Shown piece by piece: positions 1 to 5,457 of a DNA stretch of 6,399 nucleotides. Below the pieces are notes generated by a model. It saw only the letters and a list, made by a program, of their open reading frames with translations. It was not told the origin of the DNA and made no database searches. Position 1 is the first letter of the stretch, and each line of letters opens with the position of its first letter. Origin of the DNA: Pseudomonadota bacterium (GTDB lineage: Bacteria; Desulfobacterota; Syntrophia; Syntrophales; UBA5619); NCBI GenBank assembly GCA_018827585.1, contig JAHJXP010000219.1, forward strand, positions 1 to 6,399. The letters are read 5' to 3'. Made by a program: the position numbers and the translations under genes.

Positions 1-948
1 AAAGCCGGTCGCCTTGGAGGCGAGCGCCGACGACCGAGAGGTGCGCGGGTTGATCTCGATGATGACGACGCGGCCCGTCCGGGGGTCGTGGGCGAACTGG
101 ATGTTGGTCCCGCCGATCACCCCGATCGCCTCGACAATGCGGTAGGAATAGTCCTGAAGCCGCGCCTGCAACTGCGGGTCGATCGTCAGCATGGGCGCGA
201 CGCAGAAGGAGTCGCCGGTATGCACGCCCATGGCGTCCACGTTTTCGATGAAGCAGACGGTGATCATCTGGTTCTTGGCGTCGCGGACGACTTCGAGCTC
301 CAGCTCCTCCCAGCCGAGCACCGACTCCTCGATGAGGATCTGGCCGACCATGCTGGCGGAAAGGCCCCGGCTGGCGATAACGCGGAGCTCCTCGACGTTG
401 TAGACGAAGCCGCCCCCCGTGCCGCCCATGGTGTAGGCCGGACGGACGACGACGGGATAGCCGATCTCGGCGGCGACCTTTTCCGCCTCCTCGACGCTGA
501 ACGCCGGGGCGCTCTTGGGCATGTCGATCCCCAGCCTCTTCATGGTTTCCTTGAAGATGATGCGGTCCTCGCCCTTTTCGATGGCGTCGGCCTCGACGCC
601 GATGATGCGGACGCCGTACTTGGCGAGCACGCCCGCCTTGGCGAGCTGCGAGGAGAGGTTGAGGGCGGTCTGGCCGCCGAGGTTGGGCAGGAGGGCATCG
701 GGCCGCTCCTTCTCGATGATCTCCGTCAGGGCCTTGACCGTGAGCGGCTCGATATAGGTGGCGTCCGCCATGCCGGGATCGGTCATGATGGTGGCCGGGT
801 TGGAGTTGACCAGCACGATCTGATAACCGAGGCCGCGCAGGGCCTTGCACGCCTGGGTGCCGGAATAATCGAATTCGCAGGCCTGTCCGATGATGATCGG
901 GCCGGAGCCGATGATCAGCACTTTCTTGATGTCGTCGCGTCGGGGCAT
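1..948 (-). CDS. carB: Carbamoyl-phosphate synthase large subunit, N-terminal 316 residues (runs off the left edge)
   Basis: CarB makes carbamoyl phosphate from bicarbonate, ammonia (delivered by CarA from glutamine) and two ATP, for pyrimidine and arginine synthesis in the cytoplasm. The reading frame is open from ATG at 948-946 to the edge. It begins MPRRDDIKKVLIIGSGPI, the usual CarB start, followed by NSNPATIMTDP (48-58) and LPNLGGQTALN (87-97). Next comes the first ATP-grasp (carboxyphosphate) domain. R129, R169 and H243 fall at the same numbers as ATP-site residues of the E. coli enzyme. Q284, E298 and N300 (IEINPR) match the metal ligands Q285, E299 and N301. The full protein is normally about 1,070 residues, so roughly 30 percent is present. 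No carA lies immediately upstream, where an anti-sigma gene ends 268 bases away. Ribosome binding looks weak: AAGGA, then CCTCCT directly before the ATG. A long open frame on the opposite strand (88-972) is only a mirror of this gene. Confidence 0.97.
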   Translation of the reverse strand, partial: MPRRDDIKKVLIIGSGPIIIGQACEFDYSGTQACKALRGLGYQIVLVNSNPATIMTDPGMADATYIEPLTVKALTEIIEKERPDALLPNLGGQTALNLSSQLAKAGVLAKYGVRIIGVEADAIEKGEDRIIFKETMKRLGIDMPKSAPAFSVEEAEKVAAEIGYPVVVRPAYTMGGTGGGFVYNVEELRVIASRGLSASMVGQILIEESVLGWEELELEVVRDAKNQMITVCFIENVDAMGVHTGDSFCVAPMLTIDPQLQARLQDYSYRIVEAIGVIGGTNIQFAHDPRTGRVVIIEINPRTSRSSALASKATGF

Positions 949-1068
949 AGGAGGTTCCTTTTTTTTATGTAGTTAAATTTTCATGAGCGCCCCGCGGCAG
1001 TAAGCGGGACGGTCTGTAAACGACTGCGAAAGGCGCGGTTTTCCACGGATGCGAACCTGCTTTTATGT
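949..1068 (-). promoter_or_regulatory. Predicted 5' leader of carB with small hairpins
   Basis: From the start point predicted by the upstream promoter, carB mRNA would carry about 120 untranslated bases. Two structures are visible. CCCGC/GCGGG arms with an 8-base loop lie at 991-1008. Directly before the start codon, AGGA-ACC-TCCT (949-959) would pair the presumed ribosome-binding AGGA with a TCCT next to the ATG. An A-rich stretch separates the two. I recognise no known riboswitch, PyrR site or attenuator with a U-run, so regulation of translation here is only a suggestion. Confidence 0.35.
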
Positions 1069-1074
1069 GCGGGG

Positions 1075-1103
1075 AAGATACGCAGGATCGCCCTATATGT
1101 CAA
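1075..1103 (-). promoter_or_regulatory. Sigma70-type promoter for carB
   Basis: On the minus strand, TTGACA (1103-1098, perfect -35) is followed after exactly 17 bases by TATCTT (1080-1075, four of six matches to the -10 consensus). Transcription would start near 1068. The promoter lies in the gap between the anti-sigma stop (1217) and carB (948) and points at carB, so carB need not depend on the sigma-factor operon upstream. I see no convincing terminator between the anti-sigma gene and this promoter, so read-through is possible. Confidence 0.7.
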
Positions 1104-1216
1104 CAAGTTTCTCTCCCGGATGGCGGGGCGTTTTTCCAATGCGTCCGGGTCCTGCGAGGGACCTCCGGCAGGTTGGAGACGAAACGGGGCGGCGGTCATA
1201 GTCTCAAGCGCCTCGC

Positions 1217-2275
1217 TCAAGGACTGCCGACGATTTTGATGCGGACGGTCACATCCCCATCCTGAAAGGCAAGGGGCCTCTTCTCCAAGTCAACCTCGCC
1301 GATCGCTCCGAGCCGATCCAGGAACGGGACAATTCTGTCCGCCGGGATTTCAGCCGTCAGGATTTCTCCCCCATCGCGGCGCTGCCTCCCGACGCTCCGC
1401 GCATGGGCCCGGCCGAGGAGCTCTTCGATCTCTCGGATCGCGGCGCCCGGATCGGCGACCCTGATTGTCAGGTTGGTGACGGGACGCTTTACGGCCTCCG
1501 CAACCGTCCGTTGCGCCGGGGCAGGCGCGGCGGCCATTTTCCCGCTTTCCGCAGCGGTACCGGCGCTGGCCATTTTCTCCCGTTTCCGTTCCGGCATAAG
1601 CGCTTCCCGGGCATCGCCCAGCGCCTCCGCTCCTGCCGGAGGGGCTTCCATTTCTCTCGCCGCCATGGCCGGGACCTCTGATTTCACGGCGGCTGGAAGC
1701 CCTTCCCCCCTCGGCGCCTGTGAATCGGCGATCCTGTCCGCTTTTCCCTCTTTTTCAGGCGGGGGGGCGGCTAACCGCTGCCGGTGCTTCGCGGGAAGAT
1801 CCCCCTCGGGCGGGCGGCCGGCCGGTGTTTCAGCGGAAGGGGTTTCGACGGTTCCGGGTGGCTCGGTCGCCATCCGGTCCTTTCCGGGTTCGGCCAGGGG
1901 AATGGGCAGGGGCGCCACCCCTTTCCTTTCCGGTTCTCCCACATGGAAGACATGAAAGGCCAGGACGGCGATGAGGACCGTGGCCAAGGCCTGGATGGGA
2001 ACCTTGGTGTGCAGCGGATAGAAGAGCTTCCGGAGGATCCCCGGTTTCTTTTCGGACTCTTCCCTGACCCGGGACATGATCCTCTGCTCGAAAAAGGGAG
2101 GCGGCTCCACCTCCCCGAGGCCCTGCACGAGTTCCTGCGCCCGCTGGAGGTCCGCGAAGGCCCGGCGGCACCGGTTGCAGGAGGCGAGATGCGCCTCGAC
2201 GCTTTTTCCCTCTTCCGGGGAGAGGAGTTCCTCCAGAAAAGCCGGAAGCCGATTTTCGATCTCGCTGCAGATCAT
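1217..2275 (-). CDS. Membrane-anchored zinc-finger (ZAS-type) anti-sigma factor
   Basis: This 352-residue protein should hold the sigma factor encoded just upstream in an inactive complex at the inner membrane. The N-terminus carries the zinc-binding anti-sigma pattern: C3, then H29-x3-C33-x2-C36 (HLASCNRC). A hydrophobic helix at about 93-112 is the single membrane span, placing the rest in the periplasm. Residues about 113-260 form a long linker rich in Pro, Ala, Glu and Lys. A folded C-terminal domain (about 265-352) starts NLTIRVADPGAAIREIEELL and resembles, from memory, the domain called DUF2275 found in such anti-sigma factors; that match is unverified. The ATG overlaps the sigma gene stop (ATGA, 2275-2272), and only a weak GGGGTGA lies upstream, so translation is probably coupled. 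The signal that releases sigma is unknown. The Cys/His cluster would allow redox or zinc control, but proteolysis is the commoner route for membrane anti-sigma factors. Confidence 0.9.
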   Translation of the reverse strand: MICSEIENRLPAFLEELLSPEEGKSVEAHLASCNRCRRAFADLQRAQELVQGLGEVEPPPFFEQRIMSRVREESEKKPGILRKLFYPLHTKVPIQALATVLIAVLAFHVFHVGEPERKGVAPLPIPLAEPGKDRMATEPPGTVETPSAETPAGRPPEGDLPAKHRQRLAAPPPEKEGKADRIADSQAPRGEGLPAAVKSEVPAMAAREMEAPPAGAEALGDAREALMPERKREKMASAGTAAESGKMAAAPAPAQRTVAEAVKRPVTNLTIRVADPGAAIREIEELLGRAHARSVGRQRRDGGEILTAEIPADRIVPFLDRLGAIGEVDLEKRPLAFQDGDVTVRIKIVGSP

Positions 2276-2976
2276 CTCAGATCACCCCACACCCGGCGCA
2301 GGCCGTCTTTCAGGGCGTTTCTGGCCCGGAAGAGCCGCGATTTGACCGTCCCTTCGGGTAGTTTCAGCATCGCACCGATCTCCTCGTAGGAAAATCCCTG
2401 GATGTCTCTGAGGACAAGAACCTCCCTCTGTTCGCCGTCAAGGCAGCCGATGCACTCCTGAACCTTCGCCTCCATCTCCCGTTTCTCGATCCGCTCGACC
2501 GCCGACTCCTCCCGGGAACGCGGCTCGTTCAGGAGACTTCCGTCTTCCGACTTCATAGGCCCGTCGAGCGACGCACCCTCAAGGCGGAAGCGCGCTGCCC
2601 TCTGCGCCAGATTGCTTCTCGCATGGTTCAGGACGATGCCGCAGAGCCAGGTGGCAAACCGGGCTTCCCCCCGGAATTTCCCGATCGCCCGCCAGGCGGA
2701 GAGGAAGGCCTCCTGCACCACGTCGCAGGCCCCGTCGTAGTCGCCGATCATCCGGTAGGCGATGTTGAACATCTTCTTCTGGTGCCTCCTGACCAGGAAC
2801 GCGAAAGCGTCGGTATCGCCCCGCTGGCAGCGTGCGACAAAACCGGCGTCATCATCCGCGATGGCCCGGTTCTGCGCATCCTCTGGATCGGATCTCTCCG
2901 GCAAGACGTTTCCCCCTGTCATCGCGGGAGGAGCGAGGCCGTCCCGTAAATTGACTTTACGGTCCAATACCGGCAT
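2272..2976 (-). CDS. ECF (RpoE-like) RNA polymerase sigma factor
   Basis: A 234-residue group IV sigma factor that directs RNA polymerase core to a small set of promoters. Sigma region 2 spans about 47-120: the core-binding stretch DVVQEAFLSAWR is at 85-96 and the -10 recognition part, FATWLCGIVLNHA, at 107-119. Region 4 spans about 168-225, with the helix-turn-helix GFSYEEIGAMLKLPEGTVKSR at 194-214 for -35 contact. Regions 1.1 and 3 are missing, as in all ECF factors. The start at 2976 has GGAG nine bases upstream. It gives about 46 residues before region 2, which is longer than the roughly 10-20 usual for this class. The next in-frame ATG (2922) has no ribosome-binding site. The gene follows the secreted-protein gene by 44 bases and overlaps its anti-sigma partner by 4. 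GGAACTT-N17-TCTAA ahead of the operon is the kind of site RpoE-like factors read, which suggests autoactivation. Confidence 0.95.
   Translation of the reverse strand: MPVLDRKVNLRDGLAPPAMTGGNVLPERSDPEDAQNRAIADDDAGFVARCQRGDTDAFAFLVRRHQKKMFNIAYRMIGDYDGACDVVQEAFLSAWRAIGKFRGEARFATWLCGIVLNHARSNLAQRAARFRLEGASLDGPMKSEDGSLLNEPRSREESAVERIEKREMEAKVQECIGCLDGEQREVLVLRDIQGFSYEEIGAMLKLPEGTVKSRLFRARNALKDGLRRVWGDLR
2944..2962. repeat. Perfect inverted repeat CCGTAAA-N5-TTTACGG at the start of the sigma gene
   Basis: Seven-base arms (2944-2950 and 2956-2962) with a five-base centre. They lie within codons 5-11 of the sigma gene if translation starts at 2976, or just upstream if it starts at 2922 or later. It could be an operator or an mRNA hairpin near the start codon. 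Neither role is shown by the sequence alone. Confidence 0.5.
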
Positions 2977-3020
2977 GCCACATCGCTCCGCGCAAAGACC
3001 TGAAATCCCTCATTCGCATC

Positions 3021-3887
3021 TCACGCCCCGCCCGGGCGGAAGGTCAGCGGTGGCGGGGGGGCGTAGCCGTCGTTGTCCCACAGGCGGTTGGGCGGGCGGC
3101 GGGGCCGCGAGACGCATTCCACCACCCCCAATTTGCACAGGGTAGAGCGCCACTCGTACTTTACGTAGATGGTTTCCACCGCCGTTTTCTCCGGCTCGAA
3201 GGCCACGATCTGCGAGGGGGAATACTCGTCCCGGCCGTAGCCGGTGCCGGCGCTCTCCAGCCCCTGCTCCAACCTCGCGGCGTCTTTCTTCATCCGCTCG
3301 CGGGAGGCGCCCGGTGCGGCTGGGACGGTTTCCGCCTTGTCGGCCGCACCCGCCGCCTTGCCTTCGTTTTCCCGCGGGGAAGAGGGGGTAGTCCGGGACG
3401 GGGGAAGCGGCTGCTTGCAGCGCCTCGCCTCGGGATAAAGCGCCACGGCGATCACCCCCACGGCGCTCCCGTCGCCGAAGGCCGCGGCGTAGGAGTCGGG
3501 CGCGTCGGTGAAGTAGAAGCGGTGGATGCGATCCTGAGACGTGCGCCAACCCGAGAATTCCCCCGAAGCGTAGGGCTTCAGGATGTACATGCGCTCGCTG
3601 TTTTTCAGCCAGGATTTCGCGCCGCTGATGATGTTGCGCCCATCCACCGCGATGACCAGCCCGACTCGCCGGTTGAGGCGGTTTCTCACCGCAATCCGGT
3701 AATGGTCCCCCTTGACCGCCTCGGCGTACACCCTGTGCTCCCCATTGCGTATCTTCACCGGGTGGGTGGGCAGCGTCCGCCCGTCATCGGTCACGATCCT
3801 CACCTCCACGGCGTTCCCCACGACCCCGGCCCATGCGCCTGTCGTGCACAACACGATTGCCAGAATGGCGATTGCGATGGTTTTCAT
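3021..3887 (-). CDS. Secreted/periplasmic protein of unknown function, first gene of the sigma-factor operon
   Basis: I cannot name a function. The 288-residue product begins with a clear Sec signal peptide: MKT, a hydrophobic core IAIAILAIVL, and cleavage after AWA at about residue 20. A compact domain follows (about 24-153). It starts like a beta-rich module (NAVEVRIVTDDGRTLP) and contains AVDGRNIISG (80-89) and ERMYILKPY (98-106). A Pro/Ala/charged linker (about 154-205) leads to a second conserved-looking part with YGRDEYSPSQ (217-226) and KYEWRSTLC (243-251), then a Pro-rich tail. C157, C251 and C258 could form disulfides. From memory, similar conserved hypothetical proteins occur in Geobacter-like bacteria. 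The start at 3887 is chosen over the longer frame from 4136: it has AAGGAGG eight bases upstream, begins the signal peptide, and lies about 30 bases downstream of the predicted ECF promoter. As the promoter-proximal gene it may be a sensor or an effector of the envelope response. Confidence 0.85.
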   Translation of the reverse strand: MKTIAIAILAIVLCTTGAWAGVVGNAVEVRIVTDDGRTLPTHPVKIRNGEHRVYAEAVKGDHYRIAVRNRLNRRVGLVIAVDGRNIISGAKSWLKNSERMYILKPYASGEFSGWRTSQDRIHRFYFTDAPDSYAAAFGDGSAVGVIAVALYPEARRCKQPLPPSRTTPSSPRENEGKAAGAADKAETVPAAPGASRERMKKDAARLEQGLESAGTGYGRDEYSPSQIVAFEPEKTAVETIYVKYEWRSTLCKLGVVECVSRPRRPPNRLWDNDGYAPPPPLTFRPGGA

Positions 3888-3895
3888 GATCCGTT

Positions 3896-3902
3896 CCTCC
3901 TT
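3896..3902 (-). promoter_or_regulatory. Strong ribosome-binding site AAGGAGG that fixes the start of the secreted protein
   Basis: On the minus strand AAGGAGG is followed by eight bases and then ATG at 3887. This near-perfect Shine-Dalgarno sequence sits in the short predicted leader and rules out the upstream in-frame start at 4136, which would precede the promoter. Confidence 0.85.
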
Positions 3903-3921
3903 CAAAGTGGTCTTTGTACCC

Positions 3922-3950
3922 TTAGACAGGAGGAGGCGGGAAAAAGTTCC
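3922..3950 (-). promoter_or_regulatory. ECF/sigmaE-type promoter of the sigma operon
   Basis: On the minus strand GGAACTT (3950-3944) is identical to the -35 consensus of RpoE-class sigma factors. It is followed after 17 bases by TCTAA (3926-3922), a close variant of their -10 element (TCTGA/TCAAA type). Transcription should begin near 3915, giving a leader of about 28 bases that contains the strong ribosome-binding site. The position, directly in front of an operon that encodes an ECF factor, is the standard arrangement for self-activation. That the factor at 2272-2976 reads it is inference. Confidence 0.75.
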
Positions 3951-3962
3951 CGGAAAGTTTCC
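3938..3962. repeat. Two abutting palindromes over the -35 region of the sigma operon promoter
   Basis: On the plus strand GGGAA-AAAG-TTCCC (3938-3951) is immediately followed by GGAAA-G-TTTCC (3952-3962). The first covers the GGAACTT -35 element; the second creates a second, imperfect -35-like GGAAACTT one helical turn upstream. This may be a binding site for an extra regulator, or duplication of the -35 element. Confidence 0.5.
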
Positions 3963-4195
3963 GCGCGGCGGAGAGCGAGAAAAGATGTCGATCCCTTCCT
4001 GCCATGAGAAACCGCCCGTCGAAAGACCAGGCCCTGCGCCTTGAGGAAAAAAATGGGGGGAATGTCCGCATGATTTCTCTCGCATTGGGAAACCTTCTGG
4101 TGTATGAAAGCGGCCGGGATGACGCCAGCGATCCACAAACCGTTGCGGCGGGCGCCGGGCAGAATGAAATCCATTTTACGGAAGCGCCTTTTGCG
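3963..4195. other. Upstream part of the divergent intergenic region, no clear feature
   Basis: The gap between the secreted-protein gene (3887) and the AbrB-family gene (4196) is 308 bases long. Its left part holds the ECF promoter. In the remaining stretch I looked for a plus-strand promoter for the AbrB-family gene and found no pair of -35 and -10 boxes at acceptable spacing. The open frame can be read on both strands here, but the products look like nothing known and precede the natural start of each protein. Confidence 0.5.
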
Positions 4196-5233
4196 ATGAA
4201 AATAACGCAGATCCTCGCAACCTTTCTGATCGCGTCCGGCGGCGGATTCCTGTTTCATCTCCTGCGCATTCCCCTGCCCTGGATGCTGGGACCGCTCACC
4301 GCTACGATAATTTACCATGCCGTCAGCGACAAGCATGCCCGCTGGCCGGTCGAACTCCGGAACCTGGGGCTGATCGTCATCGGTTATTCGATGGGCAGGA
4401 CCGTCACCCTCGAAACCACCCGGCAAATCCTGGCGAACCTTCCGGCGATGTTCGCGGTGACCTTTTTCACCGTGCTTTTCTGCCTGGGAATCGGGTACAT
4501 CACCCACCGGCGGACGGGCATCAGCCTGGCCAGCGGCATGCTGGGCAGCATCCCAGGAGGCCTGGCGCAGATGGTCCTCCTGACCGAGGAGATCGAGGAC
4601 GCGGACGTGACCGTGGTGACGTTCATGCAGATGACGCGCGTCCTGGCGGTGGTATTTTCCGTCCCGTTCATCGCCGCCTACGGCATCGGCCCGATGCCCG
4701 GCGGACTGGCGTCACCGCTGGCTTCAACAAGCCCGTACGGCCTTGTGGCGGCGTTGCCGGCCATCCTGGCCGCACCTGTGGGGGCCTGGCTGGCTTCCCG
4801 CCTGAAGCTGCCCATCCCCTGCCTCCTGGGCCCGATCTTCGCCACGGCGGCCGCCGTTCTCCTCGGCAGCCCGGCGCCGCCGGTCCCGAGTCCGCTGATG
4901 AATCTGGCGCTGATCTTCTTCGGAACCTATTTCGGGGTCATCATAACCCTGGAGAGCCTCAGAAAGCTTGGCAAGGTGTTCCCGTATGCCATCGGCGGCG
5001 CAGCCGCGCTTCTGGCCCTCACCTACCTCATGGGGTTCGGCCTGACCCTCTTCACCCCGGCCACCCTGCTCACCGGTTTCCTGAGCACGGCCCCCGGCGG
5101 CCTCTCCGAGGTGGGCGTGGTCGCCCTCGCGCTCCACGCGGACGTCGCCTTCATCATGGCCTACCAGATGTTCCGGCTGTTCACCATCCTCCTGCTGGTG
5201 CCGCCCCTTCTGAGGTGGCGGTTCAGGCGGTAG
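4196..5233 (+). CDS. AbrB-family integral membrane protein (putative transporter)
   Basis: A 345-residue, highly hydrophobic inner-membrane protein of the AbrB family (PF05145 type; formerly mislabelled ammonia monooxygenase). It is unrelated to the Bacillus regulator AbrB. Substrate and function are not established. The protein is an internal duplication: IPLPWMLGPLTA (25-36) repeats as LPIPCLLGPIFA (205-216), GYSMGRTVTLE (63-73) as GTYFGVIITLE (243-253), GMLGSIPGGLAQ (114-125) as GFLSTAPGGLSE (294-305), and QMTR (145-148) as QMFR (324-327). Each half has several membrane helices, with the paired PGG loops as family hallmarks. The reading frame extends back to 4004, but homologues begin close to MKITQILATFL, so 4196 is chosen. 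Its ribosome-binding site is poor (GGAAG 11 bases away). It is the only plus-strand gene and stands alone. Its 3' end overlaps a degenerate helicase fragment on the other strand by 11 bases. Confidence 0.9.
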   Translation: MKITQILATFLIASGGGFLFHLLRIPLPWMLGPLTATIIYHAVSDKHARWPVELRNLGLIVIGYSMGRTVTLETTRQILANLPAMFAVTFFTVLFCLGIGYITHRRTGISLASGMLGSIPGGLAQMVLLTEEIEDADVTVVTFMQMTRVLAVVFSVPFIAAYGIGPMPGGLASPLASTSPYGLVAALPAILAAPVGAWLASRLKLPIPCLLGPIFATAAAVLLGSPAPPVPSPLMNLALIFFGTYFGVIITLESLRKLGKVFPYAIGGAAALLALTYLMGFGLTLFTPATLLTGFLSTAPGGLSEVGVVALALHADVAFIMAYQMFRLFTILLLVPPLLRWRFRR

Positions 5234-5321
5234 AGCGGGCCGCTTCGCTCGTTTCGAGAATCCGGTTGATGTGATCCACCAGTTTCTCGCACCGGTTGTC
5301 GATGATGCTATGGGCGGGCAT
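5223..5321 (-). pseudogene. N-terminal remnant of a helicase-related (SNF2/PLD-type) gene
   Basis: A 32-codon frame starts at ATG 5321-5319, behind a good ribosome-binding site (GAGGA, seven bases before the ATG), and stops at 5225-5223. It reads MPAHSIIDNRCEKLVDHINR and then ILETSEAARSTA. From memory this matches the extreme N-terminus of large helicase-related proteins that begin with ...IIDN...KLVD.I..IL..S..A and continue into a GYFFLSGF motif of a phospholipase D-like domain. Here the match ends after EAAR, at about base 5234, and the frame runs into the reverse complement of the AbrB-family gene and stops. It is therefore best read as a truncated gene cut at a recombination or deletion junction. 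It could instead be a chance short frame, but the start signal and the motif argue against that. Confidence 0.6.
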
Positions 5322-5347
5322 CGATCATTCCTCTTTGTGCCCCGATT

Positions 5348-5374
5348 GGGTACGATTGTACCCGTTTTGGGTAC
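5348..5374. promoter_or_regulatory. Operator-like cluster of three GGGTAC half-sites with an embedded -10 box
   Basis: GGGTAC (5348-5353), its inverted copy GTACCC (5358-5363) and a third GGGTAC (5369-5374) start 10 and 11 bases apart, about one DNA helical turn. The first two form a perfect palindrome with a GATT centre. On the minus strand that centre supplies TACAAT (5360-5355), a five-of-six -10 box, correctly placed about 30 bases before the ribosome-binding site and start of the helicase remnant. No good -35 box is visible. The layout suggests a repressor site that blocks a weak promoter. The regulator is not in the window. Confidence 0.55.
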
Positions 5375-5433
5375 AGGCGCCGATACGACAACACCTTTCA
5401 CAACAGACCCGTTAACCCTCGGAGCCCTCCACT

Positions 5434-5454
5434 GTCCGTTTCATATATACGGAC
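5434..5454. repeat. Hairpin GTCCGT-N9-ACGGAC beyond the HEPN gene
   Basis: Perfect six-base arms with an AT-rich nine-base loop, starting four bases after the stop of the HEPN gene (minus strand). It could help end or stabilise that transcript, but no T-run follows on the minus strand, so it is not a standard intrinsic terminator. Confidence 0.4.
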
Positions 5455-5457
5455 GGA

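Noticed and set aside
88..972. Long plus-strand open frame of 294 codons
   Set aside because: It is the mirror of carB on the minus strand. The minus frame gives unmistakable CarB sequence; the plus frame gives a His/Asp/Gly-rich product typical of antisense reading in GC-rich DNA.
973..984. Three-codon upstream frame ATG-AAA-ATT-TAA in the carB leader
   Set aside because: It is too short and has no clear ribosome-binding site; such frames occur by chance in A-rich leaders.
1155..1176. CCTGC...GCAGG hairpin after the anti-sigma gene as a terminator
   Set aside because: The stem is interrupted by a bulge and no T-run follows on the minus strand.
981..1220. Minus-strand frame of 79 codons starting with TTG that overlaps the anti-sigma stop
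   Set aside because: It has no ribosome-binding site and no recognisable motif, contains the carB promoter, and ends in an Arg-rich stretch; it is most likely chance.
3028..3039. CCGCCCGGGCGG palindrome at the end of the secreted-protein gene
   Set aside because: It is inside codons for the Pro/Gly-rich C-terminus and has no loop; this is expected composition in GC-rich coding DNA.
3888..4136. N-terminal extension of the secreted protein (start at 4136)
   Set aside because: It would bury the signal peptide inside the protein and begins upstream of the ECF promoter; the strong ribosome-binding site supports 3887.
4004..4195. N-terminal extension of the AbrB-family protein (start at 4004)
   Set aside because: The extra 64 residues are polar and unlike the family, whose members start at the first hydrophobic helix near 4196.
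5233..5250. GAGCG-N8-CGCTC as terminator of the AbrB-family gene
   Set aside because: The stem is only five base pairs and is followed by just three T residues; the sequence also encodes part of the helicase remnant.
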